From assembly GCF_000332175.1 (NCBI RefSeq), contig NZ_KB235914.1, forward strand, positions 1,404,283 to 1,468,282: DNA of 64,000 nucleotides. The letters run 5' to 3'. The translations under genes and the position numbers were made by a program. The notes beneath the pieces are model-generated. The model was not told where the DNA came from. It ran no database searches and worked only from the letters and a program-made list of their open reading frames with translations. Below, piece after piece: positions 9,112 to 17,411 of the stretch (position 1 is its first letter; each line of letters begins with the position of its first letter). Source of the stretch: Pseudanabaena sp. PCC 6802. Lineage in GTDB: Bacteria > Cyanobacteriota > Cyanobacteriia > Pseudanabaenales > Pseudanabaenaceae.

Positions 9112-10251
9112 ATGAATTTACAAACTAAGGTCAGCACATTTGAATTTCAAGTTGAGGCTCAATGCAGCAAAACCGGAGCAAGGGCAGGCACATTTTACAC
9201 TCCGCACGGTAAGGTGCATACACCTCGGTTTATGCCTGTGGGAACGCTGGCAAATGTTAAAACCGTCACGCCCGATCAACTGCAAGCTTGCCAAGCCGAA
9301 ATGATTCTAGCGAATACCTACCACCTGCATTTACAACCCGGTGAGGATTTAGTAGCAGAAGCGGGGGGCTTACATCGGTTTATGCACTGGCAAGGCCCAA
9401 TTTTGACCGATTCTGGTGGCTTTCAGGTGTTTAGTCTCAGTGAAATTCGCTCGATCGCCGATGAAGGGGTAACGTTTCGCTCGCCTCGGGACGGTCAGAT
9501 CGTCGCCCTCACGCCCGAAAAGTCGATCCAAATTCAGAACCAACTTGGTGCCGACGTAATCATGGCATTTGATGAATGCGCGCCCTATCCCGCCACGCGA
9601 GAGCAAATTAGCCAGGCTAGCGATCGCACCACCCGTTGGTTAGAGCGCTGTGTCAAAGCCCACGATCGAAGCGATCGACAGGCACTATTTGGCATCGTGC
9701 AGGGCGGTACGTTTCTAGATTTACGGCAGCAATCGGCTCGCGAGTTGGTGGCGTTTGACTTACCCGGCTATGCGATCGGGGGCGTAAGCGTAGGGGAACC
9801 GCCGGAATTAATTGCTAAGATCGTGCAAGCGACAACCCCACTGTTACCTGTCCATAAACCCAGGTATCTGATGGGCGTTGGCACGCATCGGGAGATGTCG
9901 CAGGCAGTGGCAGCAGGAGTGGATCTATTTGATTGCGTCATCCCTACGCGCCTGGCCAGGCATGGTGCCGCTATTGTTGGTAGCGAACGGTGGAATCTCA
10001 AGAATGCGAAATATAAGCGGGATTTTACGCCCATTGACCCCAATTGCTCCTGCTATGCCTGTAGCAACTTCAGTCGCGCTTATATCAGCCATTTACTCAG
10101 AGCGCAGGAAATCCTCGCCTATACACTGATTTCTATTCACAACATTACAGAATTGGTACGGTTTAGCGATCGCATGCGGCAGGCGATTCTTGGCGATTAT
10201 TTCTACGAGGAATTCGGTCATTTCCTCGCCCAGGAGCAGGCAGGCAATTAA
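9112..10251 (+). CDS. tgt: tRNA-guanine transglycosylase
   Basis: TGT swaps G34 for preQ1 in tRNAs with GUN anticodons during queuosine synthesis. The 379-residue protein is the usual bacterial length. It shows [18 protein letters not shown], the catalytic region [48 protein letters not shown] and [16 protein letters not shown]. The zinc site is [18 protein letters not shown] (Cys-X-Cys-X2-Cys plus a later His). It is followed after 22 bases by a LapA-like membrane protein on the same strand. Confidence 0.95.
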   Translation: MNLQTKVSTFEFQVEAQCSKTGARAGTFYTPHGKVHTPRFMPVGTLANVKTVTPDQLQACQAEMILANTYHLHLQPGEDLVAEAGGLHRFMHWQGPILTDSGGFQVFSLSEIRSIADEGVTFRSPRDGQIVALTPEKSIQIQNQLGADVIMAFDECAPYPATREQISQASDRTTRWLERCVKAHDRSDRQALFGIVQGGTFLDLRQQSARELVAFDLPGYAIGGVSVGEPPELIAKIVQATTPLLPVHKPRYLMGVGTHREMSQAVAAGVDLFDCVIPTRLARHGAAIVGSERWNLKNAKYKRDFTPIDPNCSCYACSNFSRAYISHLLRAQEILAYTLISIHNITELVRFSDRMRQAILGDYFYEEFGHFLAQEQAGN

Positions 10252-10273
10252 TTACGAGTATGAAAGGTGAACT

Positions 10274-10681
10274 ATGTTGCGAATACTTGTTTATGGACTG
10301 CTGTGGGTTTTGCTAATGGGTGTAGCCATCTTTGCAACTCAAAATACGATGTTGGTGACAATTAAGTTTTTTACATTCGAGTCAATTAACTTACCTGTGG
10401 GGTTGGTTCTAGTGTTTAGTGCTGGCTTAGGAGCGATCGCCACCACAGTTTGGCAAAACATGGAAATGACAGAGGTTGAGGCAACTACACCTGGGCCAGA
10501 TACAACTAGTGCAACTAAGCAGCCCAGTAGTTACAGCGCTTACCGAGCCTCTGCTGCTAGCAAAAACAGCGAATCCAGCAAGTCCAGCGCCTCAAAAAGT
10601 AGCGGCGCATCTGCCAAGAACGCAACTAAAAGTGACAAATTCGACGATTTTGATGAAGAATGGGACGACGATTGGGGTTAA
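10274..10681 (+). CDS. LapA-domain (DUF1049) membrane protein
   Basis: 135 residues. Two membrane helices (about 3-22 and 39-60) frame ATQNTMLVTIKFFTFES, the pattern of the LapA/DUF1049 family. The rest is a Ser/Lys-rich tail ending in a strongly acidic tip, FDDFDEEWDDDWG. In proteobacteria LapA acts with LapB in controlling lipopolysaccharide synthesis; the role of the cyanobacterial form is not known. It sits 22 bases after tgt and is probably cotranscribed. Confidence 0.75.
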   Translation: MLRILVYGLLWVLLMGVAIFATQNTMLVTIKFFTFESINLPVGLVLVFSAGLGAIATTVWQNMEMTEVEATTPGPDTTSATKQPSSYSAYRASAASKNSESSKSSASKSSGASAKNATKSDKFDDFDEEWDDDWG

Positions 10682-10782
10682 GTTAGTAAGGGGAACGCCT
10701 AAAGCCCCTTTTCTTTCCGTACTCATGTGCGGGAGTCCTAACTTAACAGCCATAGGGTCTGCACGAGTTAAGTCCAAACTAT

Positions 10783-12174
10783 ATGAGCCACGATCGCGAG
10801 AAATTGCCAAGCAGCATTACGATTGTTGACGATCCGATCGCCAACCTCCAACTGTTATCGACAATTTTAGTCAAACATGGCTATCAAGTCAGGTGTTTTT
10901 CGTTTGAGCAAATATCCTTAGTCAAGGTAGAAGAACTTAAAGATCTAATTTTGCTTGCTAGTAGCGACGATCCAGAACGCAGCTACGCTTTCTACCAAAA
11001 ACTCAGGAACGATCCGCTAACTCGTCAGATTCCCGTAATTTTAATCGACCCTTCCGAGCAAACGCTCGCCCAAATTCAAGCTATTGCTGTAGGCAGCGCG
11101 GACTATATTACCAAGCCTTTCCACCACGTTGAGATTTTAACTCGGGTCGAAAATCAACTGAAGATCCTGCACCTGCAAAACCAATTGCAAGATTGTCGCA
11201 TTCAATTACAACAGGAGATATTCGATCACGACACCACAAAGCGGGCATTAAAGCGATCGCAAAAGGACTTTCGCGAAATTGAAGAATGCACGAACGCGCT
11301 ACTCAATGCTATTCCAGACAAGATTTTCCGCCACCATATCGATGGTTCGTTCTTAGATATCAAAGGAAAGTCAGCCGATCTAATTTTGCCGCGCGAAGCT
11401 TTAATTGAAAGCAATTTGCGCAATTTACCCATGCCTGAAGCTCTCAAAGCCGATTTGTTAGAGCGCATCCGCACTGCAGTGGAAACAGGAGAGACCCAGA
11501 CCTTCGAGCATGAGTTGGCTAAACCGGATGGAATTTTTATCTACGAATCGCGGTTTGTCAAAAGTGGGGCTGATGAGGCAGTTTGTATCGTGCGCGATAT
11601 TACGGAACGGCAGCGCATGGAAGCCGCCCTGCAACAAGCAAATCTGGAGCTAGAGCGCCTTGCTAACCTGGATGGCTTAACTGGAATAGCCAACCGCCGT
11701 CGGTTTGACGAATATCTAAATCGAGAATGGTTGCGACTAGCACGGGAGCAATTTCCCTTGTCGTTAATTCTGTGCGATGTGGATTGCTTCAAACAATATA
11801 ACGATACCTACGGGCATTTAGAGGGCGACAAATGCTTGCAACAGGTTGCCAAAGTATTTGCCGCAGTAGTGAAGCGTCCTGCCGATCTTGCTGCGCGCTA
11901 TGGAGGAGAAGAATTTGCCCTACTGCTTCCCAATACCGATCTCTCAGGAGCCATTGTCTTAGCCGAGCAAGCTAGACTTGCGATTAAATGCTTGTGTATC
12001 CGCCATGACACTTCGTCGGTGGGAGCGTACATTACCCTGAGCTTGGGCGTAGCTAGCACGATCCCGATCGTCGGGTCTCAACCCCAAGTCCTGATCTCTG
12101 CGGCTGATGCTGCTCTTTATAAAGCCAAATATGAAGGGCGAGATCGCATGTGTGCGGATAAAACAAAAGGGTAA
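10783..12174 (+). CDS. Pseudo-receiver-PAS-GGDEF diguanylate cyclase
   Basis: 463 residues. Residues about 5-130 have the receiver fold (TIVDDPIANLQLL; YITKPFHHVEIL), but the acceptor position reads LILLASSDDPE: the usual Asp after LILL is Ala, so classical phosphorylation is unlikely. A coiled helix follows, then a PAS domain with a PAC-like end (CIVRDITERQRME). The C-terminal GGDEF domain starts at ANLDGLTGIANRRRFDEYL. It has an intact active loop RYGGEEF at about 374-378 and an inhibitory-site RPAD five residues before it. It should make c-di-GMP with product inhibition. Confidence 0.88.
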   Translation: MSHDREKLPSSITIVDDPIANLQLLSTILVKHGYQVRCFSFEQISLVKVEELKDLILLASSDDPERSYAFYQKLRNDPLTRQIPVILIDPSEQTLAQIQAIAVGSADYITKPFHHVEILTRVENQLKILHLQNQLQDCRIQLQQEIFDHDTTKRALKRSQKDFREIEECTNALLNAIPDKIFRHHIDGSFLDIKGKSADLILPREALIESNLRNLPMPEALKADLLERIRTAVETGETQTFEHELAKPDGIFIYESRFVKSGADEAVCIVRDITERQRMEAALQQANLELERLANLDGLTGIANRRRFDEYLNREWLRLAREQFPLSLILCDVDCFKQYNDTYGHLEGDKCLQQVAKVFAAVVKRPADLAARYGGEEFALLLPNTDLSGAIVLAEQARLAIKCLCIRHDTSSVGAYITLSLGVASTIPIVGSQPQVLISAADAALYKAKYEGRDRMCADKTKG

Positions 12175-12201
12175 AATGGATGTTAAGCAACGGTTCAAAT
12201 T

Positions 12202-13239
12202 ATGAAGATTTCCGTCAAAATTCAGCGTCAGGCATCTCGCTCTAGCAATCCTGTATATCAAACCTACGAAGTGGAAGCCGATCCTCAAGCCAACACTGTC
12301 CTGGATATTTTGAATAAAATCCAATGGGAGCAGGATGGCTCGTTGGTATTTCGTCGTAATTGCCGGAATGTTATTTGCGGCTCCTGTGGTATGCGCATCA
12401 ATGGGGTCTCAGGTCTAGCCTGCCAGAAATTAGTCAGTGAAGTCTTAGAAATTCAGGGTTCGCTGCGCCACTCTCCCGCATCGACGGAGAGCGATCTCAA
12501 TCGCGATCGCGATCGCGTGCTTGTAATCGAGCCAATGCACAATTTGCCAGTGATTAAGGATCTAGTAGTCGATATGTCGAAATTTTGGGACAACCTCTCT
12601 AGAGTCGATCCCTACGTTTCCACTGCGTCGCGGCAAATCTCTAACACCGAATTCTTACAAACTCCAGCGCAAAGGGAGAAGTTACAAGCAGCGGCTAACT
12701 GTATCCTTTGCGGTTCCTGCTATTCAGAGTGCAATGCTACCAATGTCAGCGATCGCTTTGTCGGTCCCCATGCGCTGGCTAAAGCGTACCGCGTACTGGC
12801 AGATAACCGCGATGACCTTACCACCGAACGGGTTGCGAAATATAACGATCTCGACTTTGTTTGGGGTTGTACGCGCTGCTATAACTGCAATGAAGTTTGC
12901 CCCGTGGGAGTACAGCCCCTGGATCGCATTTCTCAGATCAAGCAAGAGATTTTGCAGGATCGGGAGCTACCAGAATCAACGGCTCAACGCCACCGCCATA
13001 CGATGGTGGAGTTAGTGAAGGAATCCGGTTGGATTGACGAAAGCAAGTTTGGGGTTAAGGTAGTTGGCAATAACTTCAGCGACATCAAAGGGATGTTGAG
13101 CCTCATACCGCTAGGTATCCGCATGATTCTCTCTAGGAAAATGCCCTGGCCTTGGGAGTTTAAGCCATCCGAGGCAAAACAACAAATCAAAACTCTCATC
13201 GAGTCAGTACAGAAACGAGGTAAGGATGGAGGTAGTTAA
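12202..13239 (+). CDS. sdhB: Succinate dehydrogenase/fumarate reductase iron-sulfur subunit
   Basis: SdhB passes electrons from SdhA towards quinone. The 345-residue protein carries the [2Fe-2S] ligands in CRNVICGSCGMRINGVSGLAC. It also carries the [4Fe-4S]/[3Fe-4S] sets CILCGSCYSEC and CTRCYNCNEVCPVG. It is about 100 residues longer than E. coli SdhB, with a C-terminal tail containing MILSRKMPWPWEFKP. No canonical SdhC/D is present; the CCG-domain protein at 14525 is the expected partner in a type-E enzyme. A three-gene insert separates the two. No strong ribosome site is visible. Confidence 0.92.
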   Translation: MKISVKIQRQASRSSNPVYQTYEVEADPQANTVLDILNKIQWEQDGSLVFRRNCRNVICGSCGMRINGVSGLACQKLVSEVLEIQGSLRHSPASTESDLNRDRDRVLVIEPMHNLPVIKDLVVDMSKFWDNLSRVDPYVSTASRQISNTEFLQTPAQREKLQAAANCILCGSCYSECNATNVSDRFVGPHALAKAYRVLADNRDDLTTERVAKYNDLDFVWGCTRCYNCNEVCPVGVQPLDRISQIKQEILQDRELPESTAQRHRHTMVELVKESGWIDESKFGVKVVGNNFSDIKGMLSLIPLGIRMILSRKMPWPWEFKPSEAKQQIKTLIESVQKRGKDGGS

Positions 13240-13241
13240 TA

Positions 13242-13382
13242 ATGGTTGCACAACTTCTCAACGAACCAGAAACCAGAATAAAGCAGGAGCAGTTTCATGA
13301 GAAAAGTATAACCAAAGCCATCAATGAGTTTCGCAAGGGCATATCTATTTCAATTAGTAATTCATCACAAAAGGATAACTAA
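13242..13382 (+). CDS. Small protein of unknown function in insert
   Basis: A 46-residue frame, MVAQLLNEPETRIKQEQFHE..., with a good ribosome site (GGATGGAGG) 8 bases before the ATG. It begins two bases after the sdhB stop and ends two bases before the next start. It is charged and helical, with no motif I recognise. The tight spacing and the ribosome site favour a real gene. It could be the antitoxin-like or regulatory member of the following nuclease-like pair, but that is a guess. Confidence 0.5.
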   Translation: MVAQLLNEPETRIKQEQFHEKSITKAINEFRKGISISISNSSQKDN

Positions 13383-13384
13383 CA

Positions 13385-13852
13385 ATGAGACTGACAAATC
13401 CGGATCTAGATATAGCAGGTTATGATAAAAACAATCAACTAGTCTTAATTGTTGAAGTAAAGCAAAAATTGAGAGCTTCTTCAGAGTGGGTGACTAAATT
13501 GCGTCGTAATATGCTTGCGCACGGTTATTTCCCACAAACTAGTTTCTTTTTGCTAGTAACACCGGATCGCTTTTATTTATGGAAGAACGCTGGTGTTTTA
13601 CCAGAGATTATTCAACCAGATTATGAAATCGATGCAACTCCGATTTTGCAGCCATATGCTGACAGAACTGGCGTACCAATAGAGCATATGAGTGGGAGAA
13701 GTTTGGAGTTGATTGTTGAGGCTTGGCTGGATGAGATTATGCGCTCGGATATCCCGCCCGCTAAATTGGGAAGCACCCAAAACTGGCTATTTGAGTCTGG
13801 TCTATATGATGCAATTAAGGGCGGTCATGCTGTACTTGAGTTAGCAGCATGA
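13385..13852 (+). CDS. PD-(D/E)XK-like nuclease-fold protein
   Basis: 155 residues. The N-terminal part reads PDLDIAGYDKNNQLVLIVEVKQK, which fits the PD-(D/E)XK core (Asp, then E-X-K on the next strand). It is followed by FFLLVTPDRFYLWKN, as in type I restriction-subunit-like or Uma2-related folds. The family is not otherwise recognised. It overlaps the next gene by four bases (ATGA), so the two are translationally coupled. The segment is AT-richer than its neighbours and has no HIP1 octamer, suggesting transfer. Confidence 0.6.
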   Translation: MRLTNPDLDIAGYDKNNQLVLIVEVKQKLRASSEWVTKLRRNMLAHGYFPQTSFFLLVTPDRFYLWKNAGVLPEIIQPDYEIDATPILQPYADRTGVPIEHMSGRSLELIVEAWLDEIMRSDIPPAKLGSTQNWLFESGLYDAIKGGHAVLELAA

Positions 13853-14466
13853 AAATATATGTTGAGTCAAACTTTATTTTGGAAATGGTTCTCAGACAGG
13901 AGCAATATAGAAGTTGCGAAGCAATAGTCGCTATTTGTGAGGATCGAAAAGCGCAGCTAATTATTCCTGCTTACTGCGTAGTGGAGTCTTATACAACCAT
14001 TCGCACTTTTGAGAACAAGAGACAATCTATACTCAATGGTGGAGTCAAAGCCGAGCTTAAGCAACTATCTCGTTCAGAAGTATATAAAGAGGGTGCTAAT
14101 GATTTATTGCAGAACCTAACCAGCTTTTTAATTCGGAGCATTGAAGAAGAGAAAAACACACTGAGACTGACAATAGACAGAATTTTGAGCGTAGCTGAAA
14201 TTATATCTTTAGAGAAAGACATATTAACTGCTGCAACTAGATTTGAGACCGATCTTAGTCTTTCTCCACAGGATGCTGTCGTATATGCATCCGTAATTAA
14301 TCATTTGAGTATACCTAGCACAGCTAAGAAATGCTTTCTCAATCGTAATTCCAAGGACTTTGACGCACCCGATATTGTCGAAGCCTTGGATAAATATGGA
14401 TGTAAGATGCTTTTTAGTTTTGAACAAGGCTATAACTATATTCAACATCAACTTCTTCAAGAGTAG
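13849..14466 (+). CDS. PIN-like domain protein
   Basis: 205 residues. MKIYVESNFILEMVLRQEQ gives the first-strand acidic residue (E in place of the usual D) of a PIN-type ribonuclease. PAYCVVESY gives the next Glu, and SPQDAVVYASVINH plus FLNRNSKDFD give the later acidic residues. This is longer than toxin PINs of about 130 residues because of a helical insert (about 55-110). It is coupled by a 4-base overlap to the nuclease-fold protein upstream. It may be a toxin or an RNA-cleaving effector; the fold call is moderate and the role unknown. Confidence 0.6.
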   Translation: MKIYVESNFILEMVLRQEQYRSCEAIVAICEDRKAQLIIPAYCVVESYTTIRTFENKRQSILNGGVKAELKQLSRSEVYKEGANDLLQNLTSFLIRSIEEEKNTLRLTIDRILSVAEIISLEKDILTAATRFETDLSLSPQDAVVYASVINHLSIPSTAKKCFLNRNSKDFDAPDIVEALDKYGCKMLFSFEQGYNYIQHQLLQE

Positions 14467-14524
14467 TTTATAAATCGAACTTGTCTTACCTTAGCTAAAT
14501 TATTTATTATTACGGTGTTAAATT

Positions 14525-15418
14525 ATGACGGAAACTAAAGAATTGAAATATGCATATTATCCTGGGTGCGTGGCAAAGGGAGCCTGTAAGGAACTTCATG
14601 CTTCGACAACGGCGATCGCAAAAGCCCTGGGTATCGAGTTAGTCGAATTACATAAGGCATCCTGCTGTGGTTCCGGCACGTTCAAAGAAACCGACGAGCT
14701 AATGGAAGATACGGTGAACGCTCGCAACATCGCCCTGGCGGAAGAGTTGAATTTGTCTGTCATGACGCAATGCAGTACTTGTCAGGGAGTGCTGGGCAGA
14801 GTAAACGATAAGCTGAAGTTTACTAATCCGGAACGACGCGAGCAGGTCAATCAGTTACTAGAGGCGGAAGGACATCATTTTCAGGGTTCTACAGAAGTGT
14901 TGCACCTGCTGTGGATTTTGCTGCGCGACTATGGCCTGGAACGGCTTCAAGAGAAGGTAAAGCGATCGCTGAGCAATCTCAAATGCGCGGCTTTCTATGG
15001 CTGCTATCTTTTACGCGCCCAAACGGTAACGCGGTTTGACGATCCCTATAAGCCGGAGTCTTTGGAGAATGTGTTTCGCACCTTGGGAGCAACGCCAATT
15101 TATTATGCCGGTCGAGTGCAGTGCTGCGGTTGGCCGATCTCCAGTTATGCTACCAATGCTTCATTTTCAATGGCAGGACGACATCTCAGCGAAGCGATCG
15201 ATGCTGGCGCTGATTGTATTGTCACGCCATGCCCGCTATGTCATCTCAATTTGGACTCGCGCCAGCCAGAAGTGGAGCGGGTAATTGGGAGAAAGTTAGG
15301 AATTCCCATCTTACATTTGTCCCAAGTAATCGGTTTGGCTTTGGGGATCGATCCCGTTACGCTCGGACTCGATCGCCATATTGTTTCTACGGCTCCCGTA
15401 CTCAAAGCGTTGGGATAA
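14525..15418 (+). CDS. CCG-domain subunit of succinate dehydrogenase (HdrB-like)
   Basis: 297 residues with two CCG cysteine-rich domains. The first has YYPGCVAKGACKELHAS, CCGSGTFK and TQCSTCQGVLG. The second has AAFYGCYLLRAQ, RVQCCGWPISSYA and TPCPLCHLNLDSRQPE. This is the layout of heterodisulfide reductase B and of the SdhE subunit of type-E succinate:quinone reductases, which takes the place of the membrane heme subunits. It lies 1.3 kb after sdhB, parted from it by the small ORF/nuclease/PIN insert. It is followed closely by the DUF790 gene. Confidence 0.88.
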   Translation: MTETKELKYAYYPGCVAKGACKELHASTTAIAKALGIELVELHKASCCGSGTFKETDELMEDTVNARNIALAEELNLSVMTQCSTCQGVLGRVNDKLKFTNPERREQVNQLLEAEGHHFQGSTEVLHLLWILLRDYGLERLQEKVKRSLSNLKCAAFYGCYLLRAQTVTRFDDPYKPESLENVFRTLGATPIYYAGRVQCCGWPISSYATNASFSMAGRHLSEAIDAGADCIVTPCPLCHLNLDSRQPEVERVIGRKLGIPILHLSQVIGLALGIDPVTLGLDRHIVSTAPVLKALG

Positions 15419-15422
15419 ATTC

Positions 15423-16637
15423 ATGCTGCCGAGCGAACTTCTGATCCAGAGGCGGAACGGAGAAACGATTATTCCTAAATGCTTGAAGTTAGACGTTCGG
15501 AATATCGCGATCGCCGCTGAATTGATTAATATTTTTCAATCCACCCGAGGCGAGCCGCAAAGAGAACTGGATCGCCAATTGCAGGAGTTGGAAGGCGATA
15601 GCCCTGACTATCGCATGAAACGGGGATTGGCTTATATCCTCCGCCATAGCTTCAGTACGTTTGAGATCGTCAGTCCCCTCGATCCGCAGGATCTGCGCGC
15701 GCGCGTCTTCCAACTCTCGGCTCAATCTTTGCCATCTCTGTCTGCCACCCAACAAACTTTAACGAAATTAGCGGATGAATTAACGCAGGAACTCAAGCGC
15801 GAGGTCTTACCCGCCCAAATTAGTGCCGGATTGTACGCCGATCTCGCCGAAAATCGCATTCTCACCCAGTTCGATCCGCCCACACCGGAAGCATTATTGC
15901 ATCGCTACAATCTCTCCCAAGTACAGGGCATATTTTATCGTGCCAGCGATATCGTCTTGAACGTGCATCGCAACGATCCGGGTGAATATAAACTACTATT
16001 TCGCTATCTCAAGCTATTTCAATTAATGGCATATATTGAAGGCGACACGGAGCATGGTTTTACGATCGCGATTGATGGTCCTGTCAGTCTATTTAACAGC
16101 AGTACGCGCTATGGACTGGCGATCGCCAAGTTACTCCCCGCTCTCCTGCACGTCACAAAGTGGAATCTCAGAGCTAATCTAATCGAACGCGATCCCTACA
16201 GCAAGCAGATGCGGAAAGGTCAATTCGATCTCGCCTCTGACTGTGCCTTAGTCAGTCATTACCCTCCAGGCAAAACCTACGACAGCATGTTAGAAGCCTC
16301 GTTTGCCGATCGCTGGGATGCTCTCAACAGCGAGTGGAAATTAGAGCGCGAGGTGGAACTGATTCCCATTCCAGGCAGCGTGATGATTCCTGACTTCCGG
16401 CTCGTGCATCCAGACGGGCGATCGTTCCTCTTGGAAATTGTGGGATATTGGCGACCGGAATACCTGCGCAAGAAATTCTCTCAGGTACGACAGTCGCAGT
16501 GCGAAAACTTAGTTCTGGCAATATCGGAGCGCTTGAATCTAGAGAAAGCAGGCGTGAAGGTAAGCGACACGCCAGCCAGGATCGTCTGGTTCAAAGATAA
16601 ACTATCGCCAAAAGCTATCCTGGAGGCGATCGCTTAG
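15423..16637 (+). CDS. DUF790 (Bax1-like) nuclease
   Basis: The frame opens at 15381, inside the previous gene, but the ATG at 15423 (MLPSELLIQRRNGETIIPKCL) matches the family's usual start and comes 4 bases after the upstream stop. The 404-residue protein belongs to DUF790; the archaeal member Bax1 is a nuclease that partners XPB helicase. The C-terminal nuclease core is visible as SVMIPDFRLVHPDGRSFLLE with IVGYWRPEYLRKKF (Asp, Glu, Tyr). No XPB-type helicase gene is in the window. It is probably cotranscribed with the CCG subunit. Confidence 0.85.
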   Translation: MLPSELLIQRRNGETIIPKCLKLDVRNIAIAAELINIFQSTRGEPQRELDRQLQELEGDSPDYRMKRGLAYILRHSFSTFEIVSPLDPQDLRARVFQLSAQSLPSLSATQQTLTKLADELTQELKREVLPAQISAGLYADLAENRILTQFDPPTPEALLHRYNLSQVQGIFYRASDIVLNVHRNDPGEYKLLFRYLKLFQLMAYIEGDTEHGFTIAIDGPVSLFNSSTRYGLAIAKLLPALLHVTKWNLRANLIERDPYSKQMRKGQFDLASDCALVSHYPPGKTYDSMLEASFADRWDALNSEWKLEREVELIPIPGSVMIPDFRLVHPDGRSFLLEIVGYWRPEYLRKKFSQVRQSQCENLVLAISERLNLEKAGVKVSDTPARIVWFKDKLSPKAILEAIA

Positions 16638-16660
16638 GGAGATTGCCACGACACAAACAA

Positions 16661-16678
16661 AGTCCGCCTGCGCAGACT
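16661..16678 (-). terminator. Terminator hairpin after the DUF938 gene (conserved module)
   Basis: On the minus strand GTCTGCGCAGGCGGAC forms a stem (one G-T pair) followed by TTTGTTTGTGT. It lies 70 bases past the methyltransferase stop. The same module, with CCCAAATCC between the stop and the hairpin, follows the genes at 59968 and 19804. Confidence 0.65.
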
Positions 16679-16745
16679 CCGAGAAAAAGGGGAAACCCAG
16701 GATTTGGGATCGGGGCGGTTGCGGGGGAGTTTAGGAAGAGGGATT

Positions 16746-17411
16746 TTAAGATTGCTTCGCAAAGACAACCGAGAGATTATTGGCTGGCATCGTGTAGGTT
16801 CGCAGGAATGAGAGATTGCGATCGCCAGCGATCGCAATTACATCCTCTAAGTTACGCACGCCCCACTCTGGGTTTTGTGCCTGCAAGCTGCGATCGAACG
16901 CGACATTGCTAGGTGCTGTATGCTGACCGCCTTGTTTGAATGGGCCGTAGAGATACAGGATACCTCCTGACGGTAAAATTCTCTGCGCGCCAGCCATTAA
17001 GCCCAAACAGGCCGTCCAGGGGGAAATATGAATCATGTTGATATTGACGATCGCTACAATTGGGGATTGCTTCGGGTCGAAATTTGGTAGCAATAGATCC
17101 TGCTCGACCGGCCAAATGCGATCGGTAGCATCTATGGCGATCGGAGGGAATAAATTAGGTGCGGGGTGAACTTGTTGCCATGCCGATATGCTCGCCCGTG
17201 CTACGGGATTTGGATCGGAGGGGAGCCACTGGCGGGGATAAAGCTTTGGTGCCAGAAAAACCGCATGTTCGCCCGTTCCGCTAGAAACCTCTAACACCGT
17301 TCCTGTTGGTGGTAAAACTTGTAAGAGTACTTCTAGAATCGGTTCTCGATTGCGCTGAGTAGCTGGCGCGTACTGGCGTGCGTCCCGAGAAAAATCTGCC
17401 GACTCGCTCAT
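16746..17411 (-). CDS. DUF938 SAM-dependent methyltransferase
   Basis: 221 residues. The DUF938 start, FSRDARQYAPATQRNREPILEVL, is followed by the SAM-binding motif GTVLEVSSGTGEHAVFLAP. Then come WLPSDPNPVARASI (acidic residue of motif II) and NINMIHISPWTACLGLMAGA, a hallmark of the family. The substrate is unknown. Its ATG overlaps the stop of the GH5 gene upstream by four bases, so it is translated in step with that gene. A conserved terminator hairpin follows. Confidence 0.85.
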   Translation of the reverse strand: MSESADFSRDARQYAPATQRNREPILEVLLQVLPPTGTVLEVSSGTGEHAVFLAPKLYPRQWLPSDPNPVARASISAWQQVHPAPNLFPPIAIDATDRIWPVEQDLLLPNFDPKQSPIVAIVNINMIHISPWTACLGLMAGAQRILPSGGILYLYGPFKQGGQHTAPSNVAFDRSLQAQNPEWGVRNLEDVIAIAGDRNLSFLRTYTMPANNLSVVFAKQS

